Below are positions 1-4,991 of a DNA stretch of 6,311 bases, in pieces. The notes under the pieces are model-generated. The model was not told the DNA's origin, ran no database searches, and saw only the letters and a program-made list of their open reading frames with translations. Source of the stretch: an uncultured Rhodospirillaceae bacterium (GTDB taxonomy: Bacteria > Pseudomonadota > Alphaproteobacteria > Rhodospirillales > UBA2165); contig CAJWIB010000171.1 in NCBI GenBank assembly GCA_913041095.1, forward strand, positions 1-6,311, given 5' to 3'. Both the position numbers and the translations under genes were made by a program. The stretch's first letter is position 1, and each line of letters opens with the position of its first letter.

Positions 1-159
1 GGCCGGTGTAAATTAACCATGATAGTGTAATAATGAAGGCGAAGTGCAACGGGATCTAACAGCTCACATCGGCCACAAAGTATAGTGAGATGAAGATTGT
101 GCGAGGGAGATAAATCAATGGCAAATATGCGTTAGCTGCAAATCTGCGATAACACCTAG

Positions 160-396
160 TCAAAGCACAACTATGCAGGTGCCCAGTCCAATTTAGGTGT
201 GATGTACGAATACGGACAAGGTGTTCCTCAGGACTATATCCGTGCTCATATGTGGTACAACATTGCTGCATCATCTGGGGATAAGAACGCATCTATAAAC
301 AGAGACATCGTTGCGAAGAATATGAACCCTGCCGACATCTCTGCCGCACAGAAACTTGCCTGTGAAAGTGTCCGTAATAAATACAATGGGTGTTGA
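160..396 (+). pseudogene. Sel1-repeat protein, 3' remnant (5'-truncated)
   Basis: The frame opens after a TAG at 157-159 and runs to TGA at 394-396. It encodes one recognisable Sel1-like repeat: AGAQSNLGVMYEYGQGVPQDY followed by a WYNIAASSGD-type helix. The tail (MNPADISAAQKLA...NKYNGC) resembles the usual C-terminus of proteobacterial Sel1-repeat proteins. Sel1 repeats are TPR-like helical pairs used for protein-protein contacts, and such proteins normally carry several repeats behind a signal peptide. Here the repeat is already under way at the upstream stop, and no signal peptide or earlier repeat is visible in any frame of bases 1-159. I therefore read it as the surviving 3' end of a broken gene. 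A short product could start at GTG 199 or ATG 202 (about 65 residues), but it would begin inside the repeat. The family call is fairly sure; whether it is expressed is unknown. Confidence 0.6.
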
Positions 397-430
397 GTAG
401 AAACTCCAACCACTCCCACCAATTCTCTGA

Positions 431-436
431 TATACT
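431..436 (+). promoter_or_regulatory. possible -10 box (TATACT) of the M23 gene
   Basis: TATACT differs from the sigma-70 -10 consensus at one base and ends 6 nt before the ATG at 443. That is where a transcription start at or near the start codon would be expected, and no Shine-Dalgarno sequence is visible in the 25 bases before the ATG. Together this could mean a leaderless transcript. No convincing -35 hexamer lies 16-18 bp upstream (the bases there are AACCAC), so the call is weak. Confidence 0.2.
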
Positions 437-442
437 CACAGA

Positions 443-1432
443 ATGAAACGATTGCTGCCAGTTCTGATGGGTTTTGCACTCCTGTTGTTATCTTCAACAG
501 AGGGGTGGAGTACTGATTTTCAGAAAGAATTGGATGTATATAATGGAACGTTCGGGGTCAGTAAATTATTAAAATTTCAAAAACCGGTGATAATCGTGGC
601 AGAACGAAGAATGGGTAAGAGGCGAAGGGTGCGCGGCAATAAAAAAAGAATGTTTCACTCCGAACCCTGTACGAAGTGCGAAGAGCTTGAAGGTTTTGTA
701 TCTCCAAGCGCGATCGATGATGAAATCCGTAGAATGGTTGGCAAATATAGAGGGGGTAGCGGTGCAGAAAATGTGGCAATCCAACAAGCTAGAGGCGTAA
801 TAGAAACGGGCCTCTATCCGGAATTCATCAGCGGGGCGCATTGTCCCGAAATTGACAGTGAAAAATGGGCTATCGACTATTCCCATAAACGTGGGAGAGC
901 CGCATTACACAGAGGGGTTGACATCCCTCAGCCAAGAGGGACGCCCATACGGGCGGTGGCTGACGGAATCGTCGTCGGTCGGTTCCTGAACAAGGGCAGA
1001 AAAGATGGAATAGCAGTTTTTTTGCGACATACGCCCGAGCAAACTGGCCTAAAGTTCTGGACTTATTCTCAGTACACCCATCTTCAGGAAATGTCTCCAT
1101 TGCCCATCGGCGCAAAAGTCAAAATAGGCGTTGAAATCGGTAAGACGAGCAATACCGGTAGAATGGGTAGGAGAATACGCCGTGACGCTCTCCATTTTGC
1201 TATCTTTTACAGTGCATATCCGGAATGGTCCAACGACGGCAGTATCGTGACTCCTAAAAAGGGGTATTTCATGGACCCCAATGCGTTTTACCGGCTTCAG
1301 CCTCCGTATGATTCCCAATCCATGTTGAAATTGCCCAAGAATCAAAAAGCCGTTCCCATACCTTACATGAGAACCAACGGCTCCTTTGTACCAATGGAGA
1401 CCAAACGCATTTGGCCTTATCCCTGCGAGTAA
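443..1432 (+). CDS. secreted M23/LytM-family peptidase-like protein, possibly catalytically altered
   Basis: This 329-residue protein starts with a typical export signal (MKR, then a hydrophobic run at about residues 4-17, likely cleaved near residues 22-24), which supports the ATG chosen. A Lys/Arg-rich stretch (57-69) and a CTKC pair (Cys76, Cys79) precede a LytM/M23 domain at about 150-282. M23 enzymes are zinc endopeptidases that cut peptidoglycan cross-bridges in the periplasm. Visible motifs are HRGVD (metal ligands His156 and Asp160), a YTHL segment (His213, matching LytM catalytic His260) and ALHFAIF at 249-255. In the last motif His251 matches the third metal ligand, but residue 249 is Ala where LytM has catalytic His291. 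The protein may therefore bind metal yet cut poorly, or act as a regulator as the degenerate LytM proteins EnvC and NlpD do. No Shine-Dalgarno is evident. Of 28 Arg codons, 15 are AGA/AGG, unlike the operon downstream. Family assignment is strong; activity and target are unknown. Confidence 0.88.
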   Translation: MKRLLPVLMGFALLLLSSTEGWSTDFQKELDVYNGTFGVSKLLKFQKPVIIVAERRMGKRRRVRGNKKRMFHSEPCTKCEELEGFVSPSAIDDEIRRMVGKYRGGSGAENVAIQQARGVIETGLYPEFISGAHCPEIDSEKWAIDYSHKRGRAALHRGVDIPQPRGTPIRAVADGIVVGRFLNKGRKDGIAVFLRHTPEQTGLKFWTYSQYTHLQEMSPLPIGAKVKIGVEIGKTSNTGRMGRRIRRDALHFAIFYSAYPEWSNDGSIVTPKKGYFMDPNAFYRLQPPYDSQSMLKLPKNQKAVPIPYMRTNGSFVPMETKRIWPYPCE

Positions 1433-1524
1433 ATTATATTAAATATTGTCTCCCGTCAGCGCCTATGGCACGAGCTTGTAGTATTTGATAAGAGAAAGGA
1501 TCAAACGAAAGACAATCGAAACCA

Positions 1525-1550
1525 GGCGTTTGCATCATCGCAAATACGCC
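1525..1550. repeat. bulged hairpin in the intergenic region
   Basis: GGCGTTTGC (1525-1533) pairs with GCAAATACGCC (1540-1550) around a 6-nt ATCATC loop. The stem has nine pairs with a 2-nt TA bulge on the 3' side. It lies about 90 bp past the M23 stop. No T-run follows, so it does not look like an intrinsic terminator. It could stabilise the 3' end of the M23 transcript or be chance. Confidence 0.35.
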
Positions 1551-1638
1551 GCTTAATATAAACAACCAGATGAGACAGAGGCTCCATTAAATCAAATTAA
1601 AGTCTGGGCCAAAAACTCTGACGACGGATATTAGCCTC

Positions 1639-1663
1639 ATACCAAAACCACTGGTTTCCGTAT
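1639..1663. repeat. imperfect palindrome (dyad) beside the heptamer repeat
   Basis: The sequence is symmetric about C1651: the inner arms AAACCA/TGGTTT and the outer ATAC/GTAT match, with two mismatched positions between them (10 of 12 pairs). The 1-nt centre suits a protein-bound dyad or a very tight hairpin. It ends 15 bp before the heptamer repeat. There is no evidence for a specific binding protein. Confidence 0.35.
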
Positions 1664-1678
1664 TCTAAATTTCCAATC

Positions 1679-1737
1679 CTCTGTGTTCTCTGTGGTCTTT
1701 GTAGTTTGAATTCTTCGTGTACTTCGTGATCTTAGTG
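1679..1737. repeat. phased heptamer repeat: 2 x 3 units of CTNNGTG type, 9-bp period
   Basis: On the plus strand, CTCTGTG occurs at 1679 and 1688, followed by CTTTGTA at 1697. Then CTTCGTG occurs at 1713 and 1722, followed by CTTAGTG at 1731. Within each triplet the units start exactly 9 bp apart, with 2-nt spacers, and the triplets are offset by 16 bp. Read on the minus strand the units are CACAGAG and CACGAAG. Both triplets end in GT just after the third unit (1704-1705 and 1738-1739), so the array looks like two diverged copies of one module. It is non-coding and too short and irregular for CRISPR. I recall similar CACAGAG/CACGAAG tracts between genes in many unrelated bacteria, but could not verify this here. 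Function is unknown. Confidence 0.8.
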
Positions 1738-1830
1738 GTGAATTAAACTACTTCAGCGCACCAATAGAGGACACCTTAGGCAACCAAAGTACAGGGTGAC
1801 AGGATGTGCCAAGAAGATGTCCCCGTTAAA

Positions 1831-2283
1831 TTATTCTCCCCACTTCTCCGCGGCGGCATTATCGGCAGCTTTAGCTTCCACCCAGGTCGTACCGTCGGGG
1901 GTTTCTTCGCTTTTCCAGAAAGGCGCCTTGGTCTTAAGCCAGTCAATCAAGAATTCACACGCTTCAAAGGCCGCCTTGCGGTGGGCCGAGGCGGTGACCA
2001 CCAGGACAATTTGCTCACCCGGCTCAAACCGGCCGTAGCGATGAATAATAAGGCTATCGTCCAAGGGCCAGCGTTCACGGGCTTCGGCTTCAATTTTAGC
2101 CAGTTGTTTTTCGGTCATGCCGGGGTAATGCTCAAGGGTCATCGCCGTTATGGCAGAATTTTCACCACTATCCCGAACCAAACCGAGAAAACTGCAAACC
2201 CCGCCAACATTAGTGCTTACCGCAGAAATCCTGGCGATCTCGGCACCAGCATCAAAATCCTCAGCCTGAATTCTGATCGTCAT
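1831..2283 (-). CDS. moaE: molybdopterin synthase, large catalytic subunit MoaE
   Basis: MoaE (150 residues, usual length) works in the cytoplasm as a heterotetramer with MoaD. It transfers two sulfurs from the MoaD thiocarboxylate onto cyclic pyranopterin monophosphate to make molybdopterin. Family motifs are FLGLVRD (32-38; Arg37 matches E. coli Arg39), LEHYPGM (50-56), IIHRYGRFEPGE (79-90), SAHR (99-102) and WLKTKAPFWK (115-124). Lys117 and Lys124 match the catalytic E. coli Lys119 and Lys126, and a typical WVEA segment follows at 134-137. All key residues I can place are present, so the enzyme should be active. Its ATG overlaps the moaD stop by one base (TAATG), and a good ribosome site lies inside the end of moaD, suggesting coupled 1:1 synthesis. 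It is the last gene of the string. Confidence 0.97.
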   Translation of the reverse strand: MTIRIQAEDFDAGAEIARISAVSTNVGGVCSFLGLVRDSGENSAITAMTLEHYPGMTEKQLAKIEAEARERWPLDDSLIIHRYGRFEPGEQIVLVVTASAHRKAAFEACEFLIDWLKTKAPFWKSEETPDGTTWVEAKAADNAAAEKWGE

Positions 2284-2534
2284 TAGCCACCTGTCATCGG
2301 CGGAAAAAAGGCGACTTCGTCGCCATCTTTGAGCGCCGCGTCAAACTCGACATGTTCCTGATTAACGGCGACCCGGATATGATTGCGATCCGCGAACGCA
2401 TCTGTATAGCCGCCACCCCGGGCCTCCAGCCAATCAAGCAAGCTATTTACATCCTCGACGCCAGCGGGCAGGTCGATATCTTCCTCGGCAATATTGGCCT
2501 TTTCCCTGAAATGGGCGAAATAAAGAATTTTCAT
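2283..2534 (-). CDS. moaD: molybdopterin synthase, small sulfur-carrier subunit MoaD
   Basis: MoaD (83 residues) is the ubiquitin-fold sulfur carrier of molybdopterin synthase. Its C-terminal Gly is adenylated by a MoeB-type enzyme and converted to a thiocarboxylate, which MoaE uses to build the dithiolene. The sequence ends in FFPPMTGG, the expected tail with the terminal Gly82-Gly83 exposed. It begins MKILYFAHFRE, a typical first beta strand, and carries the DGDEVAFFPP segment (70-79) common to the family. Length is normal. It starts 3 bp after the moeA stop, with GAGG upstream of the ATG lying in the final codons of moeA, and overlaps moaE by one base. Its activating enzyme is not encoded in this window. 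Confidence 0.96.
   Translation of the reverse strand: MKILYFAHFREKANIAEEDIDLPAGVEDVNSLLDWLEARGGGYTDAFADRNHIRVAVNQEHVEFDAALKDGDEVAFFPPMTGG
2287..2292 (-). promoter_or_regulatory. ribosome binding site of moaE, inside the moaD Gly-Gly codons
   Basis: On the minus strand AGGTGG lies just before the moaE start, with its AGG core 6 nt upstream of the ATG. The same bases carry the two terminal Gly codons of MoaD (GGT GGC), the residues that are adenylated and thiolated. It supports the start chosen for moaE and coupling to moaD. Confidence 0.6.
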
Positions 2535-2537
2535 AAT

Positions 2538-3815
2538 TTACATAACCTCACTAAAGGGCAAAAAGTCGATCAACTCGCCTTCAGTTATACCCTCACATTC
2601 TTCCGACAGTTCAATCAAGCCATCACTCTCGACCATCGAAGAAATAATACCCGAGCCATCGGCCTCGTATTTTATCGCCACCGGCTTGTTGGCGCCATCT
2701 TGTTCAAGTCGGGCCCTGAGCCATTCCCGGCGTCCGGGCTTTTTTTTGAAATCAAACCCTGCCGGTACTTGAAACAAGTTGGGTTCCAGCTCACTGGCCC
2801 CCGAGAGCAACAATATCAGCGGCCGGGCAATGCGCAGAAAGGTCACCATAACTGCCACCGGATTTCCGGGCAGACCGACAAACGGCACCTGCACCCCTTC
2901 CCGTTCGATATGGCCAAGGGCGATGGGGCGGCCGGGCTTAATCGCCAAATTCCAAAAATTTAGCGCGCCGAGATCTTCAACAATGGCTTTGATGTGATCT
3001 TCTTCCCCTTTGGAGACGCCGCCCGAGGTTATCAGGAGATCGTGATCATCGGCTGCCTGCCACAGGCCAGCCCGGATATCACCGGGCACATCCGGGAAAA
3101 TGCCGACATCGGTAACATCACAGCCCAGTCTTTCGAGCATTGAAATAATCGAATAGCGGTTGGCATCATAGATACAGCCCGCTACCAAGGGCGCGCCAAC
3201 ATCTTGAATCTCATCACCAGTCGAAAAAACCGCAACCCGCAAACGGCGGCAAACCTCAATTTCACAGTAGCCCAGCGAAGCCGCCATCGAGATATCCTGC
3301 GGCCGCAGCTTGTGGCCGGGAGTTAGAATAACCTCACCCATCTTTACGTCTTCGCCCTTTTTTCGGTGGTTGGCGTGTTGTTTTATGCCGGCCGGCAATA
3401 CGACGTTATCACCATCAACTTTGATGTCTTCGACCATAAAGATGGTATCCGGGCCATCATCCCCGTCGCCTTCGGGAACGGGTGCACCGGTAAATATTTG
3501 CACCGCCTCGCCGCGCTTGGCGGGCCGGTTTAACGGATGGCCGGCGGCAATCCTGCCGGTAACCGGCAATCTGGCTTCAGCGCCCTTAGTGAGATCGTCG
3601 TAATAAACCGCATAGCCGTCGACAGCCGAATTATCATGTGGGGGAATATCATGCTGGGCAGTAAGTTCGCTTGCCAGGATGCGGTCCAAAGCTTCCCGCA
3701 CCGGTACTTTTTCGGATTGGCCGATACCACCGAGAATTTCCGAAAAGCGCGCAATCGCCTCGGCGACGGTAATCGGTTCCTCTGAGGCTCTAAAGCAATC
3801 GTCTAATTCGCTCAT
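2538..3815 (-). CDS. moeA: molybdopterin molybdenumtransferase MoeA
   Basis: MoeA (425 residues, slightly longer than the roughly 410 usual) inserts molybdate into adenylylated molybdopterin to give Mo-molybdopterin in the cytoplasm. Signatures in order are PPHDNSAVDGYA (58-69), FTGAPVPEG (108-116), STGDEI (198-203), YDANRYS (216-222), TSGGVSKGEEDHIK (263-276), KPGRPIALG (293-301) and FVGLPGNPVA (312-321), then a C-terminal beta domain (about 345-425). The MoCF-type domain spans about 190-335. All the main motifs are intact. One oddity is an acidic stretch, DGDDGP (117-122), where most family members have a single residue between PEG and DT. Another is Lys268 in TSGGVSKG, where Val or Ala is usual. 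The start lies 1 bp after the mobB stop (TGACATG), with AAGG 9 nt upstream of the ATG inside mobB, suggesting translational coupling. Confidence 0.97.
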   Translation of the reverse strand: MSELDDCFRASEEPITVAEAIARFSEILGGIGQSEKVPVREALDRILASELTAQHDIPPHDNSAVDGYAVYYDDLTKGAEARLPVTGRIAAGHPLNRPAKRGEAVQIFTGAPVPEGDGDDGPDTIFMVEDIKVDGDNVVLPAGIKQHANHRKKGEDVKMGEVILTPGHKLRPQDISMAASLGYCEIEVCRRLRVAVFSTGDEIQDVGAPLVAGCIYDANRYSIISMLERLGCDVTDVGIFPDVPGDIRAGLWQAADDHDLLITSGGVSKGEEDHIKAIVEDLGALNFWNLAIKPGRPIALGHIEREGVQVPFVGLPGNPVAVMVTFLRIARPLILLLSGASELEPNLFQVPAGFDFKKKPGRREWLRARLEQDGANKPVAIKYEADGSGIISSMVESDGLIELSEECEGITEGELIDFLPFSEVM

Positions 3816-3816
3816 G

Positions 3817-4326
3817 TCAGGCCGCCTTTAAACTACAACGATCAAGAATAAAATCGGCGATCCCATTAACATCGTTTAAATCGAGCATTGGCACTGACAA
3901 CCCGGCCAAGGCTTCATCGCTGGCGACAGCGATTATTTCCGGGTCATCCTTTTGCAGCAAAGGCTTGCCGATCGAGGGCCGGTGGATTTCCATTTTGAGA
4001 TGGGAGTGCCATTTAAAACCTTCGACCAGCAAGAGATCGACCGGTGACATGCGTGCGATCAACTCGTCCACGCTGGGTTCATCTCCGTCTCTGACTTCAT
4101 GCATGAGCGCCCATCTTTGAGAGGCGGAAATCATGACCTCGCTGGCGCCGGCTTGGCGATGTTCATAGGAATCCTTGCCCGGCACATCGATATCAAACTT
4201 ATGATGAGCGTGCTTCATTGTTGATACCGTCAAGCCGCGGCTGACGAATTCCGGGATAAGCTTGACGATCAGTGTTGTCTTGCCACTGCCACTCCATCCG
4301 GCGAGACCAAAAATCTTCATAGTCAT
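3817..4326 (-). CDS. mobB: molybdopterin-guanine dinucleotide biosynthesis adaptor protein MobB
   Basis: MobB (169 residues) is a P-loop GTP-binding protein thought to assist MobA when GMP is joined to Mo-molybdopterin, giving the MGD cofactor of DMSO-reductase-family enzymes. The Walker A motif is GWSGSGKTT (10-18). The family signature KHAHHKFDID follows at 38-47, with DSYEHRQAGA at 52-61. DLLLVEGFK at 97-105 is the Walker B-like segment, and KMEIHRP follows at 111-117. These order and spacing features are standard for MobB. Its ATG overlaps the pgsA stop (ATGA). A second in-frame ATG two codons later (position 4320), preceded by GGCGG, could be the true start. mobA is not next to it here. 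MobB is accessory in E. coli, so its presence hints at, but does not prove, use of the MGD form. Confidence 0.95.
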   Translation of the reverse strand: MTMKIFGLAGWSGSGKTTLIVKLIPEFVSRGLTVSTMKHAHHKFDIDVPGKDSYEHRQAGASEVMISASQRWALMHEVRDGDEPSVDELIARMSPVDLLLVEGFKWHSHLKMEIHRPSIGKPLLQKDDPEIIAVASDEALAGLSVPMLDLNDVNGIADFILDRCSLKAA

Positions 4327-4958
4327 GCCGCCGGTTGATTCTCTTTAATGTCGGTTACGGATTCAGCCTTTTCAGCTGCTTCGATTTGCTGACTATCCAT
4401 TTCGTCAACATGGTGCAGTCCGGCACGGAGATAATCATAACCAGTGATCAAAGTCATTAACGCCGCAATCCACAGGCCAATCACGCCAACGTCAGTTGTG
4501 GTCAAAGGCCCAAACATCGGGCCTGCCGGACCGACGATCAAAAACCCGAGCATCAGCATTTGCAGGGTAGTTTTATATTGCGCGAGACGGCTTACCGGCA
4601 CACTGACCTGAACTCCGGCAAGAAATTCCCGTAATCCCGAGACCAGTAATTCGCGGCACAATATGACCACAGCTGGCAGAATAGCGACCCCGGGAATGAG
4701 GTCGAAAGCAACGAGCATCAAAATCAGTGACGACACCAATAATTTATCGGCAATCGGATCGAGAAACTTTCCTAAAGCCGACTGTTGCTTCATGGCACGG
4801 GCTAAATAACCGTCAAAAAAATCGGTAATTCCGGCAAACGTTAAAATCGCCAAGCCAAGCCAATTGCCGAGTGGCGACTCCAGATAAAACGTCGCGACCA
4901 ATAACGGAATAGACGCGATGCGTGAGAGCGTCAGAAGGTTGGGAATATTTGTTAGCAT
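4323..4958 (-). CDS. pgsA: CDP-diacylglycerol--glycerol-3-phosphate 3-phosphatidyltransferase PgsA
   Basis: PgsA is an inner-membrane enzyme that joins CDP-diacylglycerol and glycerol-3-phosphate to make phosphatidylglycerol phosphate, the committed step to phosphatidylglycerol and cardiolipin. The full CDP-alcohol phosphotransferase motif D-x2-DG-x2-AR-x8-G-x3-D-x3-D is present: Asp46, Asp49, Gly50, Ala53, Arg54, Gly63, Asp67 and Asp71. The start NIPNLLTLSRI is the usual N-terminus of this subfamily. Hydrophobic segments lie at about 10-28, 33-46, 73-101 (probably two spans), 131-150 and 157-176. At 211 residues it is about 30 longer than E. coli PgsA; the extra is a charged cytoplasmic-looking tail (181-211). 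It begins 33 bp after the uvrC stop, with AGG 9 nt before the ATG, and ends overlapping mobB by 4 bp. Confidence 0.95.
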   Translation of the reverse strand: MLTNIPNLLTLSRIASIPLLVATFYLESPLGNWLGLAILTFAGITDFFDGYLARAMKQQSALGKFLDPIADKLLVSSLILMLVAFDLIPGVAILPAVVILCRELLVSGLREFLAGVQVSVPVSRLAQYKTTLQMLMLGFLIVGPAGPMFGPLTTTDVGVIGLWIAALMTLITGYDYLRAGLHHVDEMDSQQIEAAEKAESVTDIKENQPAA

Positions 4959-4991
4959 CGCGGGTTACCTAAACATCCTACTACTTGTTGG

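Larger units (their letters stand above)
1433..1830. other. non-coding stretch between convergent genes
   Basis: About 400 bp separate the stop of the plus-strand M23 gene from the stop of the minus-strand moaE. No frame here shows a recognisable protein. It contains a bulged hairpin (1525-1550), an imperfect palindrome (1639-1663) and a phased heptamer repeat (1679-1737). The last 90 bases before moaE show only a weak near-repeat (GATGTGCC / GATGTCCC around 1804-1823). Two converging transcripts must end here, yet no GC-rich stem followed by a T-run was found for either strand, so termination may be Rho-dependent or use a structure I cannot recognise. Confidence 0.6.

Noticed and set aside
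54..137. Integron attC-like pair: ATCTAAC (54-60) and GTTAGCT (131-137), able to pair over five bases
   Set aside because: The inner boxes pair over only GCCA/TGGC with unequal spacers (11 and 8 nt), GTTAGCT does not fit GTTRRRY, and there is no second site or integrase in the window. Probably chance.
120..152. Reading GKYALAANLR-stop, resembling a tmRNA proteolysis tag (YALAA)
   Set aside because: The tag does not end at LAA, and no tRNA-like acceptor or T-arm sequence follows. Alphaproteobacterial tmRNA is also normally two-piece. No support beyond five residues.
1525..1550. Hairpin as an intrinsic terminator of the M23 gene
   Set aside because: The stem is bulged and is followed by GCTTAATATA instead of a T-run on either strand.
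1679..1737. Heptamer tract as a CRISPR array
   Set aside because: Units of 7 bp with 2-nt spacers, and no cas genes nearby; it does not fit CRISPR dimensions.
1804..2286. Plus-strand open frame of 160 codons opposite moaE
   Set aside because: It mirrors MoaE on the other strand, and its translation has no family features.
2352..2963. Long plus-strand open frame (203 codons) opposite moaD and moeA
   Set aside because: It lies opposite clearly conserved genes, and its translation shows no domain or sensible start signal. It is a shadow of the minus-strand coding.
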